NCBI GenBank assembly: GCA_963695195.1
Contig: CAVOGE010000004.1
Coordinates: forward strand, 113,531 to 177,530
DNA from: CF-167 sp963695195
Lineage (GTDB): Bacteria; Chloroflexota; Limnocylindria; QHBO01
Length of the DNA stretch: 64,000 bases
Direction of reading: 5' to 3'
A program made the translations under genes and the position numbers. Positions 24,145-33,152 of the stretch are shown in pieces. How positions within the stretch are numbered: position 1 is the first letter of the stretch; every line of letters starts with the position of its first letter. The notes beneath the pieces are model-generated. The model was given only the letters and a program-made list of their open reading frames with translations, was not told the origin of the DNA and did not search any database.

Positions 24145-25317
24145 TCAGGCACGGCCGGCTGCCGCCGCCACCCGAGTCGCCCGCCCGGTGGCCCGCTCGC
24201 GAGCGCGCTGCAGACGGACGCGCGCCGCGGCGATGCGGCGCACCGGGTCTCCGCCGATCCGCCTTCGATCAAGGGCGCCGGGGCGGTCGCCGCGGGCGAT
24301 CTCGGCGAGGAGCGCCGACGCGCGATCCAGCTCGCCGGCCTCGGTGAGGAGCTGCACCAGGCTGAACCAGCGCGCCGGCTCGTGGACCGGCACCGTCGCC
24401 GCCCGTTCGATCAGCTCCATGGCGCGGGCCTGATTGCCGGCGCGGCGATGCGCGATGATCGCGGCCCGGACGTCGGCAAAGCCGGGCTGCATGTCGAGCG
24501 CCTCGAGGAAGTTGAGGAGCAGTTCGGCCGCTTCGGCGCGATCCTGCGGCGATCCGCGGCGCACGCGAGCGTCGCGGTACTCTCCCAGCAGCGCGCGCAG
24601 CTCGCGAGCGATCCACCGATGCGGCGCGCTGTCGGGCGCGTACTGCGCCGCGGCACCCCGCAGGAAGTCGGCGCCGCGCAGGTACTGCCCGGTGCTGCTG
24701 TACACGTCGCGGAGACCCGCCCGCTCCAGCGAATCGAACGACGTGTCGAGCTCCAGGAGCCGCTCCTGCGCGCCGAGCCAGTCGTCGGTCCGCCCGCGCT
24801 CACGGTAGTACGCGGCTGCGTAGCGCAGCCAGTAGCGCTCGGTGTGCTCGCGCCAGTCTTCGCGTTCGATCTGGTTGGCAACGATCCAGGCGTGCTGTGC
24901 TGCCGGACCCTGCGCGAATACCTCGGCGGGGATGCGAAAGCCGTGCACGTGTCGCCAGTGGGGGGTGTGCCAGCGGCTGCGAGCGGTCCGAACCCCCCTC
25001 GCGCGTCGCGGGGGCAGGGATGCGGCGTCGCCCGGGCTCAGCGGCCAGGGCAGCGTCGCGGCCGATCCCCGCTCCATTGCGTGGTCGTAGTGCAGCCGCC
25101 GCAGGGGATCCCGCAACTCGCTCCATGCCCGATTGAGCACCGATGTGCGCCTGGTGGCGAGCGAGTCCGCGGTGCTGCGATCGGGGTGGTGTCGCAGAAC
25201 GGCCGCACGGAATGCTGCGCGCAGTTCAGCGGCGGTCGCCGACGGCTCCGCTCCAAGCACGGCGTAGAAGTCGCGTGCCTCGACGCGACCGGAGGCAACC
25301 CGCATGTCGGTGGACAT
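24145..25317 (-). CDS. DnaJ-domain protein with helical-repeat body
   Basis: 390 aa from ATG 25317 (second in-frame ATG 12 nt on). Residues ~14-75 are a J-domain: DFYAVLGAEPSATAAELRAAF, HPD in LRHHPDRSTA, then NRAWSELRDPLRRLHYDH. No Gly/Phe or zinc-finger region follows, so it is a type III J-protein. The rest is alpha-helical with a TPR-like look (LLLNFLEALDMQPGFADV; RAMELIERAAT). It may recruit DnaK to a specific client. A TAAACT box ends 7 nt before the start. It diverges from the cyanophycin genes. Confidence 0.85.
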   Translation of the reverse strand: MSTDMRVASGRVEARDFYAVLGAEPSATAAELRAAFRAAVLRHHPDRSTADSLATRRTSVLNRAWSELRDPLRRLHYDHAMERGSAATLPWPLSPGDAASLPPRRARGVRTARSRWHTPHWRHVHGFRIPAEVFAQGPAAQHAWIVANQIEREDWREHTERYWLRYAAAYYRERGRTDDWLGAQERLLELDTSFDSLERAGLRDVYSSTGQYLRGADFLRGAAAQYAPDSAPHRWIARELRALLGEYRDARVRRGSPQDRAEAAELLLNFLEALDMQPGFADVRAAIIAHRRAGNQARAMELIERAATVPVHEPARWFSLVQLLTEAGELDRASALLAEIARGDRPGALDRRRIGGDPVRRIAAARVRLQRARERATGRATRVAAAAGRA

Positions 25318-25324
25318 CCGATCG

Positions 25325-25330
25325 AGTTTA
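25325..25330 (-). promoter_or_regulatory. Predicted -10 box of the DnaJ-domain gene (leaderless)
   Basis: TAAACT on the minus strand, 7 nt from the ATG at 25317. Confidence 0.5.
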
Positions 25331-25358
25331 GCGGGGGCGGTGGTCGAGCGGCATTCGG

Positions 25359-25364
25359 TATGCT
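25359..25364 (+). promoter_or_regulatory. Predicted -10 box of the cphB-cphA operon
   Basis: TATGCT, 9 nt before the cphB ATG at 25374. It lies 29 bp from the opposite -10 of the DnaJ-domain gene, so the two promoters face away from each other in a very short divergent region. Confidence 0.45.
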
Positions 25365-25373
25365 GCCTCGAAT

Positions 25374-26360
25374 ATGACGGCCACATCACACGGCGCCGCG
25401 CGGGCGGGCCACCTGCTGATCATCGGTGGTGCCGAGGAGAAGCTCCGCCAGCGGCAGATCCTGTCCCGCTTCGTCTCGCTGGCCGGCGGCCCGGACGCGC
25501 GGGTTGCGATCATCTCCACCGCGTCGTCGCTTGGCGAAGAAGCGACCGAGCTGTATCGCGCCCTGTTCACCGCGATGGGCGTCCCGGACATCCGCGGGCT
25601 GCGGCCGCTCACCCGAGAGGAGGCCAATGACGCTGCCACGGTGGCGGCAGTGGCCGACGCCACCGGCATCTTCATGACCGGCGGCAACCAGCTGCGCCTG
25701 TCGAGCATGATCGGTGGCACCGCCCTGGGCCGCGCGATCATCGAACGCCACAAGCACGGTGCCATCGTGGCGGGCACCAGCGCCGGGGCGAGCGCCATCT
25801 CCACCCACATGGTCTCGTTCGGCGCCAGCGGGGCGACGCCCAAGCAGCGGATGACGCAGATGAGCGCCGGCCTGGGGCTGCTCAGCGGCGTGATCATCGA
25901 CCAGCATTTCGAGCAGCGGAACCGGATCGGTCGCCTGCTTGCGCTGGTCGCCCAGTCGCCCGCCCTGCTCGGCATGGGAGTCGACGAGGACACCGCCGCT
26001 CTGGTCAGTCCATCGGGGGTGATGGAGGTGATCGGCAAGGGGTCGGTGACGATCCTTGATCCTGGACGCCTGCAGACCGATGCATACGAGGTCAAGCGCT
26101 ACCGGCCGATCATGATCAGCGGCGTCGTCCTGCACTCGCTCCCGTCCGGCTACCGCTTCGACCTGCGCCGACGGCGCCTGCTGACTCCGCTGCACGCGAT
26201 CTCCGGCAGCAAGCGCGACCTGGCGGAGCTGGAGGCTGCCAGCATGCATACCCGGCGGCTGATCCGCCGGGTGGCCGCGGAGGGGGCCGATGACGTCGCA
26301 CCGGAGCGAGCGCGTCGGCGCGCGCTGCGCGCGCATCGCGACGAAGAGGCGAGCGAGTGA
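25374..26360 (+). CDS. cphB: Cyanophycinase
   Basis: Intracellular serine-type exopeptidase (family S51) that releases beta-Asp-Arg dipeptides from cyanophycin. 328 aa, slightly longer than typical because of a basic C-terminal tail (RARRRALRAHRDEEASE). Visible: GHLLIIGGAEEKLR at the start, GNQLRLSSMIGGTALG, and the nucleophile Ser in VAGTSAGASAIS. IIDQHFEQRNRIGRLLALV and GMGVDEDTAALV complete the family pattern. Its stop overlaps the cphA start by 4 bases (GTGA), so breakdown and synthesis are encoded in one operon. Confidence 0.96.
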   Translation: MTATSHGAARAGHLLIIGGAEEKLRQRQILSRFVSLAGGPDARVAIISTASSLGEEATELYRALFTAMGVPDIRGLRPLTREEANDAATVAAVADATGIFMTGGNQLRLSSMIGGTALGRAIIERHKHGAIVAGTSAGASAISTHMVSFGASGATPKQRMTQMSAGLGLLSGVIIDQHFEQRNRIGRLLALVAQSPALLGMGVDEDTAALVSPSGVMEVIGKGSVTILDPGRLQTDAYEVKRYRPIMISGVVLHSLPSGYRFDLRRRRLLTPLHAISGSKRDLAELEAASMHTRRLIRRVAAEGADDVAPERARRRALRAHRDEEASE

Positions 26361-29161
26361 GCGCGGCAGCGCGAAAGCCCCGCGCCCGCAAGGTCGCCCC
26401 TCCCCCCGATGGTGATGGCCCGCGACCGACGCTGCGCATCCTCGAGACGCGCGTCTTCCGTGGACCCAACTACTGGAGCTACGAGCCGGCTATCAAGCTC
26501 GTCGTCGATCTGGGCGTCCTGGAAGCGTATCCGACCAACCTGATCCCCGGCTTCACCACCGCACTCCTGGCGAACCTCCCCGGCATTGCGCAGCACTCGT
26601 GCTCCACCGGCCGCGCCGGCGGATTCGTCCGCCGCCTCAAGGATGGCACCTGGCTCGGGCATGTCGCCGAGCACATCGCGCTGCAGCTGCAACGCGACGC
26701 CGGTACCGAGGTCGGGCGCGGCAAGACGCGCAGTACCGGCGAGGAGGGCCGGTACCACGTCGTCTTTTCGTACGCCGAGGAGAGCGTCGGCAAGGCGGCC
26801 GGCCAGCTGGCCGTGCGGCTCGTCAACCACCTGGTGGAGGCGGAACCCGGCTTCGACGTCGTCACTGAGTTCGAAGGGCTGGTCCGCCTCGCCGAGCGAG
26901 CCGCCTTCGGCCCCTCGACCCAGGCGATCCTCGACGAAGCCAGCCTGCGCGACATCCCGTGGATCCGGCTCAACGAGGGGTCGCTGGTCCAGCTCGGTCA
27001 CGGGGTTCACCAGCGTCGCATCCGGGCGACCATGACATCGGGCACCAGCTCGCTCGGCGTGGACATCGCGTCGGACAAGAAGCTCACCAACCAGCTTCTG
27101 GCCGCCACCGGCACCCCGGTCCCGCGGGCGGAGGTGGTCCGCAGCGCAGAAGAGGCGGTGGCGGCGGCCCGGCGGGTCGGCTACCCGGTTGCCGTGAAGC
27201 CGCTCGACGGCAACCACGGCAGAGGCGTGATGCTGCACCTGGCCGACGACGACGCGGTGCGCTCCGCGTATCCGGTCGCGCGCGGCGAGTCGCGCAACGG
27301 GGGCGTGGTGGTCGAGACGTTCCTGGTCGGCAACGACTATCGGTGCCTGGTCATCGGAGGCGTGCTGCGCGCGGTGGCGCAGCGCCTGCCGGCACACGTC
27401 GATGGCGACGGCAAGCACAGCCTGGCCGAGCTGGTCGAGACGACCAACGCCGATCCGCGCCGCGGCATCGGCCACGAAAAGGTCCTCACCCGGATCAACA
27501 TCGACGCCGATGCGGTCGGCTATGCGCGCGAGCAGGGGTTCGAGATGGACGCCGTCCCGCCGAAGGGGACCCGCGTCTTCCTGAAGCGGACCGGCAACAT
27601 GAGCACCGGCGGCATCAGCATCGACCGGACCGAGGAGATCCACCCGGAGAACGCCGAGACCGCTGAGCTGGCGGCACGGGTGGTCGGCCTGGACATCGCC
27701 GGGATCGACTTCATCTGCCCCGACATCAGCCTGCCGGTCCGCGAGACGGGAGGCGGAATCGTCGAGGTCAACGCCGCCCCGGGATTCCGGATGCACACCC
27801 ATCCGACCGAGGGCGAGGCCCAGTACGTGGCGAAACCGGTGATCGACATGCTCTTCGCTCCCGGCTCGGCGGCGCGCATCCCGATCATCGCGGTGACCGG
27901 CAGCAACGGCAAGACGACCACCGCCCGGATGATCAACCACATCCTCAAGGGGATGGGCCACAAGGTCGGGATGACCAGTACCGACGGCATCTTCGTGGAC
28001 GGTCGGCTCATCCGGAGGGGTGACATGAGCGGGCCGCGATCGGCCTCGACGGTGCTGCAGAACCCGCGGGTCGACATGGCCGTCTTCGAGGTGGCGCGTG
28101 GCGGGATCCTGCGCGAGGGGCTCGGCTACGACCGCAACGACGTGGCGGTCGTGCTCAACGTGACCGGCGATCACCTGGGCATGGGTGGCATCACCTCCAT
28201 CCGCCAGCTGGCGGCGGTCAAGCAGGTTGTCGTGGAGGCCGTCCCCCGCAGCGGGACCGCGGTGCTCAACGCCGATGATCCACTGGTGGCCGCCATGGGT
28301 CGCCACTGTTCCGGATCGGTCATCTACTTCAGCATGGACGCCGGCAACGACCGGATCCGCCAGCAGGCGAGCCGCGGCCGCCGAGCGGTCACGATCGAGG
28401 CGGGGCGCAACGGGGAGATGATCGTGCTGCGCCACGGGCGCAAGAGCATGCCGCTGGTCTGGACGCACCTGCTCCCCGCCACCTTCGAGGGACGCGCACG
28501 CATGAACGTTCAGAACGCGTTGGCGGCGGCGGGGGCGGCGTGGGCCGCCGGCGCGCACCTCCACGACATCCGCCAGGGACTGCGCACCTTCACCACCAGC
28601 TACTTCATGGCCCCCGGACGTCTCAACATGTTCGAGCTCGACGGGTACCGGGTGATCGTCGACTACGCCCACAATCCTCCTGCCGTCCAGGCGCTCGGCG
28701 AGTTCGTGGATCGGCTCGGCGAGCCCTCGCCCGGCGGCCGGCAGCCGCTCGTCACCGGTCGACGAATCGGGGTGATGGCGACCGCCGGCGACCGGCGCGA
28801 CGAGGACATCGTCGAGCTGGGCCGGATCGCGGCGCATCACTTCGACACGATCATCGTCCGCGAGGACGCCAACACCCGTGGCCGCCCGCGCGGCGACACG
28901 GCGGCACTCATCGAGCGCGGCGTGCGCGCCGGCATGGACGCTGGAGCCCGCTGCACCGGCGTCGAGACGGTGCTCGATGAGCTTGAGGCGACGCGCTACG
29001 CCCTGGACATGGGGCTTGCCGGCGACGTGGTGGTCGTCTGCGTGGATCACGCCAACGACGTGTGGAAGGAGCTGCAGCGGCGCCAGCACGGCGCCGCGTC
29101 GACGAGCGACGGCGCGGCCGTGGCCGACGACGAGGATGACGAGATGGAGCTCGGAAGCTAG
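26357..29161 (+). CDS. cphA: Cyanophycin synthetase
   Basis: Builds cyanophycin, a poly-Asp backbone with Arg side chains, from Asp, Arg and ATP. 934 aa. Order: N-terminal domain (about 1-170; LETRVFRGPNYWSY), ATP-grasp domain (about 215-480; VAVKPLDGNHGRGVMLHL, TGGISIDRTEEIHPEN, GGIVEVNAAPGFRMH) that adds Asp, and a Mur-ligase-like domain (about 490-900; VTGSNGKTTTARMI, GGILREGLGYDRNDVAV, MAPGRLNMFELDGYRVIVDY, HNPPAVQALG) that adds Arg. Both active sites look complete. The acidic tail (DDEDDEMELG) extends a little beyond the usual end. Suggests nitrogen/carbon storage granules. Confidence 0.97.
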   Translation: MSAAARKPRARKVAPPPDGDGPRPTLRILETRVFRGPNYWSYEPAIKLVVDLGVLEAYPTNLIPGFTTALLANLPGIAQHSCSTGRAGGFVRRLKDGTWLGHVAEHIALQLQRDAGTEVGRGKTRSTGEEGRYHVVFSYAEESVGKAAGQLAVRLVNHLVEAEPGFDVVTEFEGLVRLAERAAFGPSTQAILDEASLRDIPWIRLNEGSLVQLGHGVHQRRIRATMTSGTSSLGVDIASDKKLTNQLLAATGTPVPRAEVVRSAEEAVAAARRVGYPVAVKPLDGNHGRGVMLHLADDDAVRSAYPVARGESRNGGVVVETFLVGNDYRCLVIGGVLRAVAQRLPAHVDGDGKHSLAELVETTNADPRRGIGHEKVLTRINIDADAVGYAREQGFEMDAVPPKGTRVFLKRTGNMSTGGISIDRTEEIHPENAETAELAARVVGLDIAGIDFICPDISLPVRETGGGIVEVNAAPGFRMHTHPTEGEAQYVAKPVIDMLFAPGSAARIPIIAVTGSNGKTTTARMINHILKGMGHKVGMTSTDGIFVDGRLIRRGDMSGPRSASTVLQNPRVDMAVFEVARGGILREGLGYDRNDVAVVLNVTGDHLGMGGITSIRQLAAVKQVVVEAVPRSGTAVLNADDPLVAAMGRHCSGSVIYFSMDAGNDRIRQQASRGRRAVTIEAGRNGEMIVLRHGRKSMPLVWTHLLPATFEGRARMNVQNALAAAGAAWAAGAHLHDIRQGLRTFTTSYFMAPGRLNMFELDGYRVIVDYAHNPPAVQALGEFVDRLGEPSPGGRQPLVTGRRIGVMATAGDRRDEDIVELGRIAAHHFDTIIVREDANTRGRPRGDTAALIERGVRAGMDAGARCTGVETVLDELEATRYALDMGLAGDVVVVCVDHANDVWKELQRRQHGAASTSDGAAVADDEDDEMELGS

Positions 29162-29202
29162 CTCGAGTCGTTCCTCAGTCCAGCCGGCTGCCCGCCGTCA
29201 TC

Positions 29203-29319
29203 GGGTGGCTACAACGGCCAACGTGACGCACCTTCATGGCGCTGATCGTCACCCGATGGCCCAGCGGCCAGTCTGCGCCCCGCGGCGGGGTCCGCATGGC
29301 CGTTGTAGGCGCCGGGTGA
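29203..29319. repeat. Palindromic dispersed element, family 2, copy 1
   Basis: Between the convergent cphA and Mur-ligase genes. Its left end GGGTGGCTACAACGGCCAAC (29203-29222) is identical, in reverse complement, to 61567-61586. The right end TGGCCGTTGTAG...CCGGGTG forms an inverted repeat with the left. A nested CATCGGGTG / CACCCGATG pair lies inside. About 117 bp. It may fold as a hairpin and serve as a bidirectional terminator here. Confidence 0.7.
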
Positions 29320-29352
29320 CCCCAGGGCCACGGCGCAAGGGTGGAGGTGCGG

Positions 29353-30990
29353 TCAGTCCTTGACCGCAGCGACGCCCACGAGCGCCCGCAGGCGGATCGC
29401 GTCCACCGTCGAAAACCCGGCGGCCTCCAGCCATGCGAAGATCTCGACCCGCTCGACATGGCTCATCACCGCGGCCACGTCGCCGGACCGGCTCCGCTCC
29501 AGGAGCACGCGCAGCGCATCGAGCTCGGTCGGCAACGCCTCGACCGCGCCCACGTAGCCACCCTCGACCGCGCCCTCACGCAGGATCGCGTTCATCCCTT
29601 CGAGGTCCCGGCCGCGAAGATAGTGGCGCTTTTCGGCGATCACCAGGTCGTCGGCGCCCTGCCCGGCCAGTACGCCCAGGTTGTGGACGATCTCATCGGT
29701 CCGGTCGCCGGCGGTGCCCACCGCCAGGCGAACATTGCCGCGCGTTCGACCCCCACGTCGAACACCCGCCAGCGAGCGGCAGACCTCCAGCAGCCCGATC
29801 AGCCCCGCCTCGTTGTGCGCGAAATCGACGAGCGCCAGGACCCCGTCGCGCTCGAACAGGTTGAGGCGCCCGGGATTGGTGTCGGTGTCCTGGGAAAAGC
29901 TCCGCAGCCCGGCGCTGATCTGGTCGGCGGTGAGCCCCAGCGCGTCGCACGCAGCAGCGGCAGCGAGCGCGTTGGCGATGTTGTACCTCGACAGGCCGCC
30001 AAAGGTGACCGGCAGATCGGCGGCGCGCGCCAGCCGGATCGGCCGTCGATCGGGGGCGAGCAGGACCAGCCAGCCCCGCTGGAGGACAGCCGCCCGGCCG
30101 CCGCGGTCGAGCGCGGCCTCGACGCCCGGCGCCTGGGGATCGAGGCTGAACGCGTAGCGGCGCGCGCGACTTTCACGGCGCATCGCCCAGACAAGCGGAT
30201 CCTCGGCGTTCAGCACCGCCCAGCCCCCGCGCCGCGTGATACGGGTCACGGCGCCCTTCACCTCGGCGAGCTCCTCGATCGTGTCGATCCCCTGCAGACC
30301 CAGGTGGTCGGCGCTCACATTGGTCACCACCGACACGTCGTTGCGCGCGTACCCGATCCCGCGCAGCAGGATCCCACCGCGGGCCGTCTCGAGCACAGCC
30401 AGATCGACCCCCGGCTCGGAGAGCACGCGTGCCGCACCGCCAAAGCCGGTCCAATCCCCCGCTTCGACCAGCTCGCCACGAAGGTAGATCCCGTCCGAAT
30501 TGGTCATGCCCACCCGACGGCCCGCCTGCGCGGCGATGTGCGCGATGAGCCGGGTGGTCGTGCTCTTCCCGTTCGTTCCGGTCACCGCCACGATCGGAAC
30601 GCGAACGCGCGGCAGCTCGGGTCGCGGGCCAGGGGAGATGACGGCCAGCCCCGTCAGCTCGCGCGCCTCGTCACCCCGCCCGAGCACGATGCGGGACGCG
30701 GCGGCGGCGATCGCCTGGGCGATGGCGCGACGTCTCCACGGAAACGCGATGGCTGCCCGTCGGTGGTCGACCGAATGTCGAACCGTGACGCGCGGGGCGG
30801 GCAGGTCGATTGCCACGTGCAGCCGGCGCAGGGCGAGTCCCGCCGACGCCGCGACATCGGCCGCCGCGTGCGCGACCTCCGACCCGAATTCAAGCTTGAT
30901 GGCTGGCGTGTTGAAGAAGCGGTTCGGGCCGTCCAGGACGCGCAGTTCGAGAAGCTCGACCCCGCCCGCGGTCGGCGCGTCGTGCGGCAT
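29353..30990 (-). CDS. Mur ligase-like protein related to the C-terminal half of cyanophycin synthetase
   Basis: 545 aa from ATG 30990. The N terminus (ELLELRVLDGPNRFFNTPAI) resembles that of CphA, but the ATP-grasp domain is absent. A complete Mur-ligase ATP site follows: VPIVAVTGTNGKSTTTRLIA, MTNSDGIYLRGELVEAGDWTG, LETARGGILLRGIGYARNDV, DHLGLQGIDT, NPGRLNLFERDG and VDFAHNEAG. The protein is thus CphA minus Asp-adding machinery. It may ligate an amino acid onto a cyanophycin-like or other polymer, akin to the truncated CphA2 enzymes that use dipeptides, although CphA2 keeps its ATP-grasp domain. Convergent with cphA, 192 bp apart. Function not established. Confidence 0.8.
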   Translation of the reverse strand: MPHDAPTAGGVELLELRVLDGPNRFFNTPAIKLEFGSEVAHAAADVAASAGLALRRLHVAIDLPAPRVTVRHSVDHRRAAIAFPWRRRAIAQAIAAAASRIVLGRGDEARELTGLAVISPGPRPELPRVRVPIVAVTGTNGKSTTTRLIAHIAAQAGRRVGMTNSDGIYLRGELVEAGDWTGFGGAARVLSEPGVDLAVLETARGGILLRGIGYARNDVSVVTNVSADHLGLQGIDTIEELAEVKGAVTRITRRGGWAVLNAEDPLVWAMRRESRARRYAFSLDPQAPGVEAALDRGGRAAVLQRGWLVLLAPDRRPIRLARAADLPVTFGGLSRYNIANALAAAAACDALGLTADQISAGLRSFSQDTDTNPGRLNLFERDGVLALVDFAHNEAGLIGLLEVCRSLAGVRRGGRTRGNVRLAVGTAGDRTDEIVHNLGVLAGQGADDLVIAEKRHYLRGRDLEGMNAILREGAVEGGYVGAVEALPTELDALRVLLERSRSGDVAAVMSHVERVEIFAWLEAAGFSTVDAIRLRALVGVAAVKD

Positions 30991-30997
30991 GGCGGGG

Positions 30998-31003
30998 AGT
31001 ATA
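30998..31003 (-). promoter_or_regulatory. Predicted -10 box of the Mur-ligase-like gene (leaderless)
   Basis: TATACT on the minus strand, 7 nt before the ATG at 30990; no ribosome-binding site between. Confidence 0.5.
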
Positions 31004-31043
31004 CGATCGTGCCGCAGTCTGGCCGCAGTGCCCAGACCCCAGG

Positions 31044-31937
31044 ATGCCTCCCATGGACACACCAAGCTCCACGACCACCAACCTCCGGCAGCGCGGGGCC
31101 ACCTCGACGGTCGTCCTGGTCGGCTTCCTGATGCTCATCCCGATGGCGTATGCGGGCTACGTGCTCCTGCCGCTTGCCGACGGGATTCCCGTTGGCGTCT
31201 TCGCCTGGTTCGTGGTGGGCGGCGTTGCCGCGTTGGTCCGCGCCGAGCTGATCGCCACCATCGGCGGCGCGATCGCGGGGCCAGCCGTCGCGCTGATCGC
31301 GTACGCGGGACTCAGCCGTCTCTTCACCAACACTCCGTGGTACCTGACCGCCGACCGATTCGCCCAGGAACTCGGGCTGACCATCGTCATCGCCATGGCC
31401 TCAGTGGCCGTCGGTCACGTCCTGGTGTCACGCCTGCGGCGCCGTTCCCTGTTCGCGTCAGCGACGCGGCGCGACTTCGTCCGCGTGTTCGCGATCGCTC
31501 TCCTCGTGATCGCGGGCGGGACGCTCTTCGCGGAGCGCATCCAGGCAATCATCCCGCTCGGTGCCATTCAGCCGAGTGTCGTGATAGCTCACGACAACAT
31601 CCAGCTCACGCGGGCGAGCGCTACCTCCGCACCGATGTACTGGACCTTCGAAAACGTTGATCTCCCGGGCCATGAGGCGGGCGTCCTTGCCATCTCGACC
31701 GACGAAGAGCTGGCGCTCCGGAAGACGGGTGAGATGGCTGGCGCCTACGAGAGTGGAAGCCGCGTTCTCGGGTGGTTCTCCCTCCCGGAGCGCGGAATGC
31801 GGACCGTCTTTCGTGGAGACCTGCCACCTGGCCGATACCTGCTCCTGGTCGTCGAGCCGCTTCCCTCCGACGCCGAGCAGAATGAGGATGCCGACCGAAG
31901 CGTCGTCATCGACCTCGAGTTCGAGGTGACCGACTAG
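31044..31937 (+). CDS. Uncharacterised membrane protein
   Basis: 297 aa. Five or so hydrophobic segments in the first 170 residues (VVLVGFLMLIPMAYAGYVL; VFAWFVVGGVAALV; IGGAIAGPAVALIAYAG; LGLTIVIAMASVAVGHVLV; FVRVFAIALLVIAGGTLF), followed by a ~120-residue extracytoplasmic domain rich in beta strands (MYWTFENVDLPGHEAG ... SLPERGMRTVFRGDLPPGRY). No family recognised. An alternative start is the ATG at 31053. It diverges from the Mur-ligase-like gene. Confidence 0.68.
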   Translation: MPPMDTPSSTTTNLRQRGATSTVVLVGFLMLIPMAYAGYVLLPLADGIPVGVFAWFVVGGVAALVRAELIATIGGAIAGPAVALIAYAGLSRLFTNTPWYLTADRFAQELGLTIVIAMASVAVGHVLVSRLRRRSLFASATRRDFVRVFAIALLVIAGGTLFAERIQAIIPLGAIQPSVVIAHDNIQLTRASATSAPMYWTFENVDLPGHEAGVLAISTDEELALRKTGEMAGAYESGSRVLGWFSLPERGMRTVFRGDLPPGRYLLLVVEPLPSDAEQNEDADRSVVIDLEFEVTD

Positions 31938-31940
31938 ACT
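31935..31940 (+). promoter_or_regulatory. Predicted -10 box of the M20 peptidase gene
   Basis: TAGACT, 9 nt before the ATG at 31950. The first three bases are the stop codon of the preceding gene. Confidence 0.4.
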
Positions 31941-31949
31941 CGGCCGGCA

Positions 31950-33134
31950 ATGGAAGCCGCCGCCGCCCGCCCCACTCCCAGCGACATTCTGCGAGCCGTT
32001 GCGGCTCGCGAGTCGCGCTTCCTTGCCGAGCTGGAGCGCCTCGTCAACATCGACTGCGGCTCGTATACGCCGGCGGGCGTCAACCTCGTCGCGGACTTCG
32101 TTCAAGCGCAACTCACCGAGCTGGGCGCTGCGGTCGAGCGGATCCGCCACCGTCCCGCCCACGGCGAGGCGCAGCTGGGCGACCTGGTGATCGGCCGCCT
32201 TACCGGGACCGGCCCACGCCTGCTGGTCATCGGTCACATGGATACCGTCTTCGACCCCGGTACCGCTGCCGAACGCCCGTTCCGTGCCGAAGGATCCCGC
32301 GGCACCGGCCCGGGCATCACCGACATGAAGGCGGGCCTGCTGGCGGGCCTGCACGCGATCGCCGCCCTCCACCTGCTCGGCGTCCACCCGGCCGTCACGT
32401 TCGTCGCCAACCCGGACGAGGAGATCGGCTCGCCGTTCTCCACGCCGCACATCCGCGCGCTCGTCGCCGACCATGAGGCCGCCTTCGTCCTCGAGTGCGC
32501 CCGGGCCAACGGCGACATCGTCAGCGCCCGCAAGGGGATCGCCGACTACGAGATCACGCTGCTCGGGCGGGCGGCGCACGCCGGCGTGGAGCCGGAGAAG
32601 GGCCGCAGCGCCGTCGTCGAGGCGGCGCGGCAGGTGCTCGCCCTCCACGCGCTGAACGGCCGCTGGTCGACCGTTACGCTCAACGCCGGGGTCATCTCGG
32701 GCGGCACGCGCCCAAATGTCGTCGCAGCCGAGTGCCGGATTCAGCTCGACCTGCGGGCAGCCACCACTGCTGAGTTCAACGATGCCGCCGCTGCGGTCGA
32801 GGAGATCGTCACGCGCCCAGCGACCGAAGGCGTCACCGGCACGCTGCGCCGCGTCGCAGGCCATCCACCGATGGAGAAGTCCGCCGCCTCCGCTCGACTC
32901 GTCTCCCTCGCGCAGGGGATCGCGGCCGACATCGGCTTCGCGGTGACCGACGCGGCGACCGGCGGGGCGAGCGACGCGAACACCACCGCGGCGGCCGGAC
33001 TCCCCTCGCTCGACGGCCTCGGGCCGGTCGGCGGGGACGACCATTCGGTCGATGAATGGCTCGACCTGGCGAGCGTCGTGCCGCGCACGACGCTGGTCGC
33101 CGGGCTGTTGGCGCGCGCCGGCGAGGCGCTCTGA
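31950..33134 (+). CDS. M20-family metallopeptidase (carboxypeptidase G2-like)
   Basis: 394-aa di-zinc peptidase/deacylase. Motifs: VIGHMDTVFDPG (first zinc His and catalytic Asp), GPGITDMKAGLLAGLHA (bridging Asp), NPDEEIGSPFS (general-base Glu-Glu), and a C-terminal GGASDANTTAAAG with His in GGDDHSVDEW. Dimerisation domain in the middle (GRAAHAGVEPEKG). Closest in feel to glutamate carboxypeptidase. The nearby cyanophycin genes raise the possibility that it cleaves Asp-Arg dipeptides, but this is inference; the family also includes ArgE, DapE and N-acyl amino acid hydrolases. Confidence 0.88.
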   Translation: MEAAAARPTPSDILRAVAARESRFLAELERLVNIDCGSYTPAGVNLVADFVQAQLTELGAAVERIRHRPAHGEAQLGDLVIGRLTGTGPRLLVIGHMDTVFDPGTAAERPFRAEGSRGTGPGITDMKAGLLAGLHAIAALHLLGVHPAVTFVANPDEEIGSPFSTPHIRALVADHEAAFVLECARANGDIVSARKGIADYEITLLGRAAHAGVEPEKGRSAVVEAARQVLALHALNGRWSTVTLNAGVISGGTRPNVVAAECRIQLDLRAATTAEFNDAAAAVEEIVTRPATEGVTGTLRRVAGHPPMEKSAASARLVSLAQGIAADIGFAVTDAATGGASDANTTAAAGLPSLDGLGPVGGDDHSVDEWLDLASVVPRTTLVAGLLARAGEAL

Positions 33135-33137
33135 CGG

Positions 33138-33143
33138 TAGAAT
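33138..33143 (+). promoter_or_regulatory. Predicted -10 box of the thioesterase-lpd-pdh operon
   Basis: TAGAAT, 9 nt before the GTG at 33153. Confidence 0.45.
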
Positions 33144-33152
33144 CGGCGTCCT

